Assembly: GCA_958450365.1 (NCBI GenBank)
Contig: CAUEEP010000872.1
Coordinates: 62,001-126,000, forward strand
Length of the DNA stretch: 64,000 bases
Source of the DNA: Mesorhabditis belari
Lineage: Eukaryota; Nematoda; Chromadorea; Rhabditida; Rhabditidae
Direction of reading: 5' to 3'
The number at the start of each line of letters is the position of its first letter. Position 1 is the stretch's first letter. Made by a program: the position numbers and the translations under genes. The notes beneath the pieces were generated by a model that had not been told where the DNA came from, ran no database searches, and worked only from the letters and a program-made list of their open reading frames with translations. Shown here one piece after another: positions 27,716 to 39,800 of this stretch.

Positions 27716-27859
27716 TTCGTTTGGGGCCACGAATGCCACACAATATCGTCAAGATTCTTCGATCGAGGTCTCCGACCGGCCAAGTCCAGCTTGTGCAAAT
27801 CGTACAACCAACTCGCGAACTGGTGAATGTTTTTGACTGGTCTTGCGCATATTCTGGCA
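27716..27859 (-). pseudogene. Orphan sulfotransferase exon 5
   Basis: A 144-bp exon with acceptor TTTCAG and donor GTAAG, exactly the length and phase of exon 5 of the neighbouring sulfotransferase. It reads ICARPVKNIHQFASWLYDLH and NLDDIVWHSWPQTK. It has diverged more than copies A and B differ from each other, so it derives from a third family member. No other exon of that gene is present on the minus strand in the right order. Confidence 0.8.
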
Positions 27860-28054
27860 CTGAAATGGAAAGCGATTAGCATGCAGCTTTTCCCTTTAGA
27901 TGTTTGCGTACGATTAAGAGGTTAAGAGCTACCGAAGTTAAGAGGGGAAAAACTAGTAAAAATTGGGATTTTCGAATATAATCGGGCTCATTTGATAAAG
28001 TTTTTTCAACCAAGAGTTCTTCAAAATTGAATTTAATCATTTTATATGGGAAAA

Positions 28055-28215
28055 ATCAATCAAATCTCTACGACTTGAAAAATTGAAAGCCTTCATGATA
28101 AATCGCTTCGAGATATGCCATTGTTTGGGGGTTTCCTTTCACTTGCTTCAGCAGATCTTTTTTGTGTGCTTCATTTGTTACGGCGTGTGAGGTCGAGGAT
28201 CGATAGAGGTGGTTG
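28055..28215 (-). pseudogene. Inverted copy of the sulfotransferase last exon
   Basis: The minus strand reads HLYRSSTSHAVTNEAHKKDL and GNPQTMAYLEAIYHEGFQFF, then a stop (TAG in place of the CAG codon of the intact gene). Inverted homology to 30667-30950 extends into 3' flanking DNA. With the intact gene's own last exon this makes an inverted repeat enclosing the gene. Copy B has the same arrangement at about 61007-61190. Confidence 0.85.
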
Positions 28216-28864
28216 ACTTTCGAAGTGCTAGAAAACTCGGCTTTTGGAATGGAATGAGTAGTCACTCTTTAAAGGTTCAGAACTTTACTTAGAGATCTGA
28301 ATATCTGAATGTTCACTGTAAAATAGCGATATAATATCATCTTCAGGCAAAGCTATGAACATTTAGACCGTGGCTACTCATTCAAAGTCTCGGACAATTC
28401 CAAAAGTCCAGGATTACGGACAGTTAAAAAGCTTAGACAATTTGAGCCAAGCTTGGGGTACTGTAACGTAATATTTTGAAGTATACTGTGACTAATCAAC
28501 TACAATAACAATTACAGGATGAAATTTTTTGATAGCAATCTTTTTTCCAGGAACCAAGAGGAACCTCGAAGCGATTGAATCGGTGAAAAACATGTTGCTT
28601 GTGATTGCTTTTCTTTGCTAGCTATTCATTTCTTTTGCTAGATATTCATTTCTTTCCTTTGCTTCTTCTCTTCGATATTTGTTCTTATTAAATTGTTTCT
28701 TTTTTCGTTGCAGATCTCTCCTTTTTCTTCCGAGGCGCTAAAGATCCTGATCAAAAGTGAATTTCCATTTCCATTTCCATTTCCATTTCCATTTCCATTT
28801 TCATTTCCATTTCAAATGACATACCAGTGTACATTTGTGCATTTTCAGCTTCTTTTCGGTCAAA

Positions 28865-30827
28865 ATGCGCTCGATTCTGTTGATTCTTGCACTCGTTTTA
28901 TTGCCGACAATTGAAACAGCAAAGGAAGGGCCCAAATTTTGGCGCCAGTTCAAAAGTCAATTTCAGAAAGGTTTTGAATTTGATTTTTCTCTTTGATTTG
29001 AGTTTTAATTTTCATTTCAGTGCCATGGCTGTGGGGGAAAGCCGTCGAAAGTCCGCAGGTTTTTTCCTTTCCATCCATCTTCCCTAACCCTGACTAGTTA
29101 ATTGAAATCTAGCAAAATGTCAGGTGGACAGAGGTTTCGGAGTGCAGTATTGTTTGATTCCAAAAGCCGGAAGTGTCGTCACTCGCGCGATTCTTTGTGA
29201 TGTCCTCAAAGAGTACAAAAATATCACGTACACGCCTAAATGGGGCAATGTAACGGCGGCTGGGTTGGTTTTGTTGGCGGCTGGGTTTTTCTAGAATTCT
29301 CTCATCAACATTTGCTTCAGCACCTGTGATGCAAATCGCAACTATCCGAATGGATGGCCGAAATGGGTACGGCCTCGAACAAATGTCATTTTCACGGTCG
29401 TTCGCGATCCGCTCGAGCGCTTCATTTCCACATACGAGTTCTTGTGCAAATCGTGAGTTGCGCTGGCCAATAGTGACGATGATTAATTGATTTGCCGATT
29501 AACTGATGGAAACGGTGCTTGGCTTTGGCTTTGGCTTGGCCAGACCAGATCCATTGTGACTGAAAATTTGACCCTAGGTCCTGTTGATGCAAATCACTTT
29601 CAATTTTCAATTTTAGCTCGAAAATGTGCGCATCGACAGTCAAAAACATTCATCAGTTTGCCCGTTGGGTGCATCTTTTGCAAACACTCGACTTTGTCGG
29701 TCTGAGACCCCGATCGAGAAATTTGGACGAGGTCGTGTGGCACTCGTGGCCACAAACGAAGTATTCTTTGTGATCATTTCAAAAGAACATTGTTGGATCG
29801 AAATATCATTATCGCTTTCAGCTATTGTCACTTGGAAACGAATAAAGCCCTCCTCGTTGTGCACCATTCGCGGAATCGACGCCGAATGGAAAGGGAATTG
29901 CTACGCGTTTTCTTGAAGGCCCGTATTCCGTCACTCGTTGCCAGAAAGGTAAAAGCGAAATCATTTACAATTAGTGAGAAAATGGGATCTTGGACGAGTC
30001 GTCAAGCATTGCGTCAAGCATTGTGTCAAGCATTGCGTCAAGCATTGCGTCAAGCATCGTCAAGCATTGCGTCAAATTGGTCAAGCATTGCAGAGCATTG
30101 CGTCAGCACGCGCCGGCATTCGTCAAGCATTTGCGTAGCAGCGCGAACGCACAAGCATTGCGTCAAGATCGCCAGCGCATGCGCGGCATGGCAATTGCTA
30201 GATTGCGTCAAGCATTGCGCAAGCATTTGAGGCAGGCGGCGGGTCAAGCTGGCGAGCGTCGCGGGCAAGCAGTCGTCAAGCAGTCGTCAAGCAGTCGTCA
30301 AGCAGTCGTCAAGCATTGAAGGCTCCAAAAAATTATATATTGAAATCTTTAGACAGTTTTCTCTCAGATAGACAGAGTGACCTCTCTGATCGAAAAATGT
30401 TTTCCGGAAAAACGACCTTTAAGCCATTCAAAATACCTTTAAGCCATTCAAAACAAGAGTTGGGTAGCTCTATTCCATGCTAAACCAGAGCTGGTTTTAC
30501 TGACCAAGCCAAAGTTAACGCCTTTGGCGTGGAATCACAAAGACTAGTTGAAGTTTATCCAAATTTCGCTAAGCATCTGAGAATTTTGAGTTTAAATCCT
30601 CTAGCTCTAAGCTTAAAAGCTAAATTTCGTACTCGGATTTACCCAATCGTACTATTTTGCAGACTCTTCGGCACCTCTATCGATCCTCGACCTCACACGC
30701 CGTAACAAATGAAGCACACAAAAAAGATCTGCTGAAGCAAGTGAAAGGAAACCCCCAAACAATGGCATATCTCGAAGCGATTTATCATGAAGACTTTCAA
30801 TTTTTCAAGTCGCAGAGATTTGATTGA
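28865..30827 (+). CDS. Carbohydrate sulfotransferase (Sulfotransfer_2 type), copy A, intact
   Basis: Seven exons in phase: 28865-28970, 29021-29058, 29124-29249, 29295-29452, 29617-29760, 29822-29948, 30663-30827; 864 nt including stop, 287 residues. A signal peptide or anchor is at the N-terminus (MRSILLILALVLLPTIETAK), fitting a Golgi or secreted enzyme. The 5'-phosphosulfate-type motif is CLIPKAGSVVTR (about 58-69). The 3'-phosphate motif is VVRDPLERFISTYEFLC (about 125-141). The family uses PAPS to sulfate glycans. The tail has WHSWPQTNYCHLETNKALL. Start chosen at the ATG after TTTTCAG, which could be a trans-splice site. The last intron holds a degenerate 12-bp minisatellite. Acceptor glycan unknown. 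Confidence 0.93.
29996..30318. repeat. Degenerate 12-bp minisatellite (GCGTCAAGCATT) in the sulfotransferase last intron
   Basis: About 27 units related to GCGTCAAGCATT, with many substitutions and interruptions (GCAGTCGTCAA, GCGCGAACGC). The duplicate gene has a longer and almost perfect array at the same intron position (62970-63398). Open frames of Ala-Ser-Ser-Ile or His-Cys-Val-Lys type are repeat artefacts. Confidence 0.9.
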
Positions 30828-31394
30828 TTTTTGCCATATAAAATGATTGAATTCAATTTTGAAGAACTCTTGGTTGAAAAAACATGATCAAATGAGCCAG
30901 ATTTTATTCGAAAATCCCAATTTTTACTAGTTTTTCCCCTCTTAACAAAGAAACAAGCTACACATGGGGATTTCTTTTGTTTGACTGTTTTCAAGGAGTT
31001 CCTTTGCTTGACAAGCTTTTTGCTTTATAAAGAGCAAAGTTTTAGTGCCATTCTATCTTCTATCTGGACTCACATTACGATTAAAAACACTATACAGATT
31101 GTAAATCAGTCTGGGAGCAGGCCTTTTGGGCTGTGATCATTTGGGCTTTAAAGCTTTTTTGCTGAAAAGCTTTTCGAGAGGTGTTTGAAAAAGTTTAAAT
31201 TGGAAAACTTAAGCTGGAAAAGAAGAGATAAGATATTGCTTTAGAAATTAGAACCATCTTTCAATGGGAAATGTAGTGAAATCATTGATTTGGATCAAGA
31301 AAAACATTAGAACTAACACTGTCAGTCAATTCCCCAACCCCGAAAACCCCCGATACAATTTTTCTGTTCAAAAATTTGAAGTTTTGAACTTTAA

Positions 31395-32215
31395 AATGCA
31401 AAAACGAAGAGCGCCAGGTTGTGCTCTGTGCGCGAGCACAATCGCGCTCCTTCTGGCATCCTATGTTTCCTCATATAGTTCCCTTTTTATGTCTCAAATC
31501 GGAAGCGTCCATTTTGGGTCATCCGGTAACCAATCCGTTGTCTGCCCCATATGGTCACCGCTTCCCAAAACTAACCTTGGCTGTAGAACTGGTCAACCCA
31601 GTTCCGGCTCATTTTGACCATTATGGCGGGTTCTCTGTCGGTCGGAATGGGATCCCAAGTGCCTGTAAAAGGGTGCTGAAGGGAGCCGCTGTGAATTTTT
31701 GGATTCATCCCAAGGACTTCGGTCCGTAGGGGCAACAAAGACTTCTGAAACGAAACGAGTAAATGGGCTCAAGCATTGCAAAATACCAGAGATGATGTTG
31801 GCCTAGAATCGTAGGCCTAAAATAGCCGTTTGTGGCCTGTAATGGCCTAAAATAAAACTTTTCCGAAAAACAGAAGCTCTAGAAGACGAACAAACAAAAA
31901 GAGTTCTTTTATGTTATTTTCATATAACTTTAATTGGCGGTATTTTCTAAAGGAAAAACCGGGGCATGGCTATTACCAGAAACACATTTTTCAGAAAATG
32001 ATCATTTTTGATCTTTCAACTTAAAAGTCACCCAAGTCCCCAATAATCAATCCAATTCAAAATCTTTTTGCACTATTTTGTAGAGGAGATTCAGGGCTTT
32101 CGAACAGTATACAACAATTATTGGTTGAGACTTGCAATCTTTTTATTTTTCGAAAGATATGTGAGCGCTGATTTCATTCCCATCACACATCCGCGCGAAA
32201 ATGCGATCGCCGACA
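31395..32215. mobile_element. Long-terminal-inverted-repeat element, copy C, one arm
   Basis: Opposite orientation to copies A and B: the centre (AGCGCCAGGTTGTGCTC, then CTTTGTTGCCCC complement) is at about 31395-31795 and one arm at 31800-32215, ending CATCACACATCCGCGCGAAA. The other arm is missing. The arm end preserves GTCCGCGCGAAAATGCG-type sequence seen at the left end of copies A and B, which helps to mark the true terminus. Confidence 0.75.
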
Positions 32216-32506
32216 GGATTCCAAGGTTTTTATTTAAAAAAATTTAGTTGCATAGCTTTCTTCATTTTAAAATCAAGTTTTAGTAAAAACAGGACTCTTG
32301 ACAACAACAGGATTTGTTTGGTCATACCTGTTTGGCCATGCTTGTTTGGTCATGCCCAGCCTAGTTCTACACCATTTTGACTTTTGTATAACGCAGAAGT
32401 CGTACAGAAACTTTAAAAAACTGAAATATATTTATTCAGTTCAATATAACTCTTTAAAAATAACAAGCAAACAATTAGAAAGTGCAAAAGTACCAAGATC
32501 TAAACT

Positions 32507-34874
32507 TTATTTTTTGAAAGCCACATGAAGTCCATCACCGACGTTGATGAGAAATGAGTTGGATCTGGAAAGGAAATGGTTGATAGATTGATAGGTATTT
32601 AGCTTAAAAAGTATGTTATCCTTCTATTTGGTTATTTTTTTACAAAATCTACCTCTCATCCGCAAAAATGCGTCGATTGCACTCATCGATGGCTTTGGTT
32701 GCCTCATCCTTTTCAGTTTTCACTACAGCACCATCCCAAAGAGCCTGAAATGGAAGAATTTTGGAAACCAATCTTGCAAAATGTCGAATCTAGGAGTAAA
32801 TTCGCTTGTTGAGTGTACATGGAAATGGAAAGTACAAAAATGGAAAGTACTTTCCCTATAACGGGGGATTTTCCCCCCGTGCCTTGTGATGCGCGACCGG
32901 GAAGTGACCTGCGTCACACTGTGTTTTTTTAAGGCGACTAGAAAGCACGTGGCGACCAGAAACCAGAGAACACACAGAAAAACAAATTTACTGTCTAAAT
33001 AAGGTGCAGAGAAGGAAAATTCTCCCCCGTTATAGGGAAAGTACCTCGGTCACGTTGCTCAACGTCTACCTCTAACCAAATACATAACCATCTAATCCAC
33101 CTCCCAGATTCCGAGATCTATTAGAGAATGGGCTGGATCTTAGTGGAAGTACGGTAGCTTTCCTGGCACTCTTTAGAACAAGACAGTGCCCTCGTCATTA
33201 TGTTCTACCCTTAAACTCTATTGAAACCTGGAACTCATTTGACTCAATATTACAAAATGAACAAATTTGAAGCTCTTCACAGTTGGAACAAATTGGAAGT
33301 TCCTAAAAGCTAGGGTCTAAACTCACATTATCCACAAGAATCACTCCACCCGATCGAAGCAATTCCATCGATTTCTCGTAGTAATTTGTGTAGTTCACCT
33401 TGTCGGCATCGATGAAAGCCAAGTCAAATTTCCCGGATTTTCCCTCAGCGATCAATTTGTCTAAAATTGGTTTTGATTTCAAATCAATCATCGACAAATC
33501 GACAAAAGTCAAAATTTACCCAAAGTCTCAATAGCTGATCCCAATCTGAAGTCGATTTTGTGCGCAGTTTTTGAGCATTTCTCGATGATTGATCGGCCGA
33601 TTTGATCAAGCGCAGAATGATCGACATCCATTGAAATAACCTAGAGTTGAATCAATAGTTGAATCAAATTTGTAATCAATAGAATTGTGTAATAACTACA
33701 ATTATATAATAACTACAATTATGTACCAACTACAATTATATATTATTGTAGTTATTATATAATTGATCAAGCGCAGAATGATCGACATCCATTGAAATAA
33801 CCTAGAGTTGATCAAATTTGTAATCTTATATTATGGAAAGAGTTGATCAAATTTGAAATTTATATTATTATGGAAATTTTAGCTATAGTTTAGCTATAGT
33901 TTAAATAACCTTTCCGTCTTCAGGAATTGCAAGAGCCCAGGCTAGAGCTGAGGCTCCGGTGAAGGTACCTAAAACGTTTGAAATTTTAAAAATTCTTTAA
34001 AGTTTAAAGGTTTAAAACTTTAATAGGTTATTTTAAGATGTTTTAAGATACCGTAAGACCCAAGATTTTTCTACTACAGTATGCCAGAATAAAGTCAATC
34101 AAGCGTCAAAGTATTCACCTTTTTTCTTTCAATTGACTATCTTTGAAAGCAGTTTTAGTCACAATTTAAGAATATTCTAATGCTTTTTAAACTCTAAATT
34201 TCTTACAGTACTACTGAGAAACGTTTCAAGCTTCTAAAACTATATTTCTAGCTTTAAAACAAACCAATATCAAGCACGTTTTTCCCATGAATGAGATTGA
34301 GGAAGCTTTGACCAATAACAAAGATCTAAATTGCTTTATTTTAGCCAAAAATTAGCCATTTTAGCCGTCACTTAAAGTCTGGTTCAATAAGATAAGCAAT
34401 ATTATATTTAGATTGCTAATTTCATGTAATACCTCTGGTCCTCCAAGCATTCCCCTTCTCTCGTGTTTTTCGAGGGTTTCCTTTTGAAGTTCCTCTTGAA
34501 GAGGTGACATTTTGATCGTTAACTGAAAGCTTAGAATCGTTTAGAAGTAATTAATCTTTAGAATCAATCAATCTTTAGAACCAATCAATCTTTAGAATCA
34601 ATCAATCTTTAGAATCAATCCATTCCTTAGAATCAATCAATCCTTAGAATCAATCAACCTTTAGACCAATCAATCTTTAGAATCAATCAATCTTTAGAAT
34701 CAATCCATTCCTTAGAATCAATCCATTCCTTAGAATCAATCAATCCTTAGAATTAATCAATCTTTAGACCAATCAATCTTTAGATTTCAGTTTTCCCTGA
34801 AATAAACGAACTTTCGTGCAATAGTCGATCACTGGATCCTCGTGAGATTCGTAGCTCTTGCTGACGGTGGTCAT
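32507..34874 (-). CDS. O-methyltransferase, catechol/caffeoyl-CoA type (comt-like), copy 2
   Basis: Eight exons in phase: 34812-34874, 34433-34522, 34265-34325, 33910-33968, 33520-33640, 33327-33460, 32653-32744, 32507-32564; 678 nt with stop, 225 residues. All eight exon lengths equal those of copy 1. Motifs: MTTVSKSYESHEDPVIDYC start, LDIGTFTGASALAWA for SAM, MDVDHSALDQIGR, FIDADKVNYTNYYEKSMELL metal/catalytic region, VDNALWDG, and VNVGDGLHVAFKK end. The FMLHK-like stretch of copy 1 exon 2 is replaced by a charged ETLEKHERRGMLGG, so substrate choice may differ. Intron 6 carries a 196-bp MITE, intron 4 a ghost of exon 5, and intron 1 a tandem repeat. Probably cytosolic. Confidence 0.93.
32848..33043. 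mobile_element. MITE in intron 6 of the second O-methyltransferase gene
   Basis: Ends TACTTTCCCTATAACGGGGG and its complement CCCCCGTTATAGGGAAAGTA, with TA at each edge. 196 bp, no coding capacity. Confidence 0.88.
33605..33811. repeat. Partial duplication of exon 5 start in the second O-methyltransferase gene
   Basis: The 47-bp block GATCAAGCGCAGAATGATCG...AGAGTTGA occurs at 33605-33651, where it covers the acceptor and first 36 bases of exon 5, and again at 33765-33811 inside intron 4. Between and around are AT-rich repeats (ACTACAATTATATAATAACT). The duplicate is a ghost exon with its own acceptor but no downstream donor. Confidence 0.9.
34547..34785. repeat. Tandem AATCAATCTTTAG repeats in intron 1 of the second O-methyltransferase gene
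   Basis: About fifteen 13-18-bp units (AATCAATCTTTAG, AATCCATTCCTTAG, ACCAATCAATCTTTAG). The flanking exons are intact. Confidence 0.85.
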
Positions 34875-34889
34875 TTTTGTGAAATTTGG

Positions 34890-36890
34890 GGAAATTTCGA
34901 CTAAACTGAAAGGAAATTTTGCATGTTTTTACATTGAATTTACATTGAATCAAGTAAAATTATGTATTAAAAACGTTTAATAAACGTTAAAAAGATCGGA
35001 AAACGCTAGAAAAACGCTAGAAAAACTTATTCAAACTTATTTAAACCAAATTCTAAACAGAAAGTTTCGATTTTCTCAAAAATCAACTAAAGTTTTGTAT
35101 TTAAAACGTTAAAAACAGGAATTTTGGATAAAAAAGACAGCAAAAGCTTTAGGAATTTATAAAGAAAAGTAAAAATTGAAAAAAATTACTTGATTTTGAA
35201 GATTTTGAAGATTTTGAAGATTTTGAATAGATTATTTATAGAAAAATTCGATCGTTTTCTGATATTTCATTCGCTCTTTTCCTTTCTTTCAAAGTTCAAA
35301 GTTGAGAGCGGAAATCAAGGTGATAAGTGCTGTGAAAAATAGGGAAAATCACGAAAAAACGATGAAAAAGAGACAATTTCAAAACTCTGCGTGCAAAAAT
35401 CGCAAAAATCGCAAAAAATACCTGGGCGGGCACATTTTTTGTACTCGGTCTTCTCGACTTTCGAAACGAATCGCTGAAAAAAGGGAATTGATGTTGGTCA
35501 CTCTGCGTTGTTGTGGAGACAATTTTAGAAAGATTAAATCGGTCTCAGCTCTGATATAGATCACTGATCTTCTTTCGAAACACTAAGGCTGACTGTACTT
35601 GCATTTCTAGGTGTACTTTGTGTATCAAAATAGTCGGTACTAGTCGTTTAGATTGCTATCATGTTATGCTAATCATGTTATTTTTTTTTGCTTTTCTAGG
35701 ACCAAAGGCTATCGTTTAAAATCATTTTTAACAATTTTTAAACTTTTGATTTATTTGGAGGACCCTTAACTACTTTTTGGGCTCTGTGGCGAATTGCCAC
35801 TGCTCTAAATTCAATACACAAGTTAAAATTCAAAGCTGATGGATAAACTACCGTAATCAGCCACTAGACGATATTCAGTTGTCCGTTTGCCGTAGCTTGT
35901 GTACTTAGAAACCGACTATTTAAGCTTTTTTTCGAGTCAGTTGTGGGCTCCCTTTTCAATTCATCCCTTTTTTCATACGCATGTGTTGAAGTAATTGTGA
36001 TAGTGCCAGGTTGCTCCAGTTTGAGCGAAGTTTGCCATAATAAGGAAAAGCTTTGATAAATTGATAAAATGCGTGCAAATTAAAACCTATTTTCAGTTTA
36101 AGATAAGAATTTAAATCTAGAAAACCACAAAAATGACATCTACCATTGAATCACACCGACAAGAAACACAAGAAACTATAAAGATCAAAGGATAAATATA
36201 TTTCTTACAGGGAGGTTGTTGAAAAATCGAGGACCATGGTTTTCTATTAGAATAAATATAGTAAATGTACCCAAAATTCTTCAACTTTGCTGAAAGACAA
36301 AGGGAATTGGTGCTGATCGAATAGACAATCTTTGGAGGATTTTGCTTTCAAAGAACTTTATTGCCTGTTATTTTTAGGTTGTCTTTTGATGAAAATCTTT
36401 TACACTGACAATGAGAAGTTGCTAAAAGATTAAAATTCAATCTAGAGCTGGTTCGTTTAGCATTTTTGGCCTGTCCTTCTCTAGTCCTTCCCTAGATCTT
36501 CTCTAGTCCTTCACTAGTCCCTCTCTAGTCCTTCTCTAGTCCTTCACTAGTCCTTCTCTAGTCCTTCTCTAGTCCTTCTCTAGTCCTTCTCTATCTCTTC
36601 TCTAGACCTTCTCTAGACTGTCTCTAGAACCTTGATCCGGATCCAAAGTTGCATCTAAACCCAGATCAGGGCTCTGGTTCCAGTCAAGGTCTAGAACGAA
36701 TCCGTCCCTCAGTCGCTTTGACTACAATACCTATTTTATTTGTTCATTTTGACTTTGATCAAACTTCGAATCTCCGGAATGACGTCAGCTAGCAAAATTC
36801 ATTGTTTTTTATTGCAAAATTTTATTCAAGCAATCCAAAAACACTAAAAGAAAGACGACAGGCAAATTTGAACGACTAAGAGGAATTCGT
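34890..36890. other. No gene recognised; short repeats only
   Basis: AT-rich spacer between the O-methyltransferase gene and the next minus-strand gene. It holds GATTTTGAA repeats at 35193-35228 and a CCTTCTCTAGT minisatellite at 36475-36620. Short frames around 35300-35560 show no family features. Confidence 0.5.
36475..36620. repeat. 11/12-bp minisatellite, unit CCTTCTCTAGT
   Basis: About thirteen units of CCTTCTCTAGT with CCTTCACTAGT and CCCTCTCTAGT variants. Confidence 0.85.
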
Positions 36891-36897
36891 TGAACGT

Positions 36898-39800
36898 TTA
36901 AACAATCGTATGAGTGACGTTTCGTTTTGTTGGAGAACCACTCGTGGCGGGACTTCTTTCGGGTGACATCGGTGATCGATCTTGTGTACTTCGTCCCCTC
37001 GATGTTCGTCTCTCTTCACCGGATCGCCTCTGCTTTCTCCCTGCACCCTCCTCGTCTATTCGCATCTCGAAGCGTCGCGCTGAGCTGTCGGAATCCTGGA
37101 ATTTTATGATAACTACCGAGTGTTCAACAATTATGGAGACTATTTTCTAGGAAATCTTTGATACCGAAAAAATTTTCCATTGAAAGTAGGATGTATTGGG
37201 TTGGTGAATTGAAAACCGTCGGCTATTGTCATATATGACAGTTTAAGCACTTTCTTCAAAAGAAACCCATTTTGGTGCCAATGGAAAAGTTGTAGAGAAT
37301 CAAAAATAAAGTTTTTATCCAAATTTTCAGAACGATTCAAAAACTGGTTTTCAAGAAATGCCAAATTTACGAATTTTCACAAAACTTGCATTTTAAGCGA
37401 AACTACTAAGTGTATCTTTTTGGAAATTCGGCTACAAGCCTAATTTTTGATTCTCTACAACTTTTCTATTGACACCAAAATGGGTTTCTTTTGAAGAAAG
37501 TGCTCAAACTGGGCTGACAGCTGACATCTCCAGTCCTCCATTTTTGAGTCTCACACTTGTCTCACACACAAACCAAAATCCTACTACGAAAGAGGAATCC
37601 GCGAATTGCCTGTAAAATGGGCAGAAGTCGTCAATAATAATGGAAATTATTTGGAATCCATTTCCGTTATGCATTTATGTTATGTTGAACAAATTTTAGT
37701 TCAAAGTCCCGCAGTTTTTAATTCACCAACCCAAGATTTGTTTGCCAGTTAAAGCTTTGATTAACGTTTGAAGATATTTCTAGAATTTACTTCAAAAGAC
37801 TACCTCTTCCAAGCGCTTTCTCAGAGGCGATGTCGAGATACGGAATCTTGGCGGTCTCATGCCGGACGAGGTCGATGTCTTCATTCGATTCTTTCCAGAG
37901 CTGCCACTGCTTGTTCTAAAATTTCCTTTTCTACATGATTTCAAATTCTCAAGTCAGATCATATAACACTTTTTGATCAACCCACGTCATTGGGAGTAAA
38001 TGCGTGTGCTCATCATTCGATTCACTATCTTCTGTGGTCACTCCACCAAGTAAAGAGTAATCAGCCATAATTGGACTCATCATAGCCGATGTGTAGCTAA
38101 AGAAATGTGTTTGGAAAAGAAATAATTCAAAACCTGTTATGCGGATTTGCATACAATTGAGCCAATGGTGTTTGCATTCGTTCTCGAGACGGTGACGGTT
38201 CGTCGAAACTGTAGAAGTCGGGTTGACGAGGCGGGTACTCCTCGTCACTTCTCAAATAGAAAAGTTTGTCACTTTTCTTGGTTTGTAAGGAAACAAACAA
38301 AGACACCAACAAGGGGAATGTCAACTGGTGTGGTGGCAATGGCGGACTCGAACCAGAGAATCTCTGGTTCGTGATTCTCTGGGCAGAACAGTTACAGTTC
38401 GTCTCTTTGAAAAAAGATTCGGAAAGCCCATAAAAATCGAACAAGAATGGTCTAGATCTCAAAGCTCAACTTACAAGGGAATGTCAACTGGATGGGGTGA
38501 CCAAAATGACATATGCCACGGGTTATTCGACGCAGAATTCAACGCCGATTCCAAAGCTGCTTTCAGTTTCCGATTCCATCCCATACAAAACTTGGCGCGC
38601 TTATAACTTTTGACAGAGTGCTCCATAGCAGAAACGAAAAGCAGATTCGAAGTCACCGTGAAATTCTGCGTCAAATAACCAGTGGCACATGTCTTCATTG
38701 CACAAATGCAGCAGCCAGACTCAAGCCAGGGAGAGACGTGGCAAGAAAGTCATGTGTTAAACTTAAGTTTATTGGATTAGCTAAATGTTTGACAAGCTGG
38801 TTCTTTAACTGACTAGGATATAGACATGGTTTCGGATCAGGTTTTAGTCAGATCAGCTCCGGAACAGTAGTCCACCGGATCGGATCAGATCGAATCAGAT
38901 CCGAAATTCGTATTTTATCCGATCCTTTCCAAAAACTATGTCTACTAGAATACAATTTTCAATTCATTATTTCAATTCATTATTCCAATTCCTGTACCTT
39001 TTTCTAGCATTTGCTAGTACTGGCTCTAGCAACGAATGAGCCGCTTTTTGATAGCTGGTATCGGATCGAGACGATGTTCTAGAGGACGGACCAGCAAGCA
39101 TTCCTTCTCTAATCTCAACACCTGGTGGCAGTGAGTGCGATTGGGAGACTGATGAGCTACCGGAGCTGAAAACGGAAACGATTGATCATTTTCAAAACGA
39201 TCCTTACTCACCTTCTCGACTCAGCATCATCTCTCGGAAATTCTTCTCGTGATGACCGATTGTAGTCGTAGGCTGGGTTGTCTGTGACCCTTGGATGAGG
39301 AGATCTATAGCTTAGGAGCTTTAAAGTTTAAATTCCAAAGTTTAATCTCTTGCTTACACTTTTGGTGATCCTTTATAAGAGTCGGAGATCTCGGCAATCG
39401 GCCTAAAAAGAGTATTTGTTGATTGATCAACATTTCAACTCACGTCATGATATCCCGATTTGAGCCAGAACGAGGGGTCGAGCTTCTAAAGCTAAGCAGT
39501 TTTTATTCATTTTTTTTCGCTAATTTTGTAGTGTTTAGTGTATTTTACAGTGTTTTTTACACTTGTAACTGTTCTAGAAATTGAACACTTACGTATCAGA
39601 TCCATCATTTGGATGCAAGCGATTAGAGGAGCCTCTGGAAGCTGTTTGGAAAGACTCGTCTCGAGCACTAAATTGTAGAAGTAACTAACACTAACAATGG
39701 CCTGAACTAACAATAACAACAGTAAGCCAGACAATGCAAGTAAGGTCAGGTTTTTGACTTTTGCATAACCTGGTCTAGCTGTACAGAAGCCAAGTTTGGG

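Larger units (their letters stand above)
24854..30960 (+). repeat. Segmental duplication, copy A
   Basis: Direct copy of 56983 to the window end, starting at CGACTTTTAATCTTTTGCTG in both. Shared parts include 24854-25110, 25580-27490 and 27930-30960. Copy A has an extra ~430 bp at 25115-25545 (with nine-base GACGATCTG repeats at 25350-25400). It lacks about 1.2 kb present in copy B between the ShKT exon and the Tc1-like transposase, and instead carries an orphan sulfotransferase exon at 27716-27859. Confidence 0.88.
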
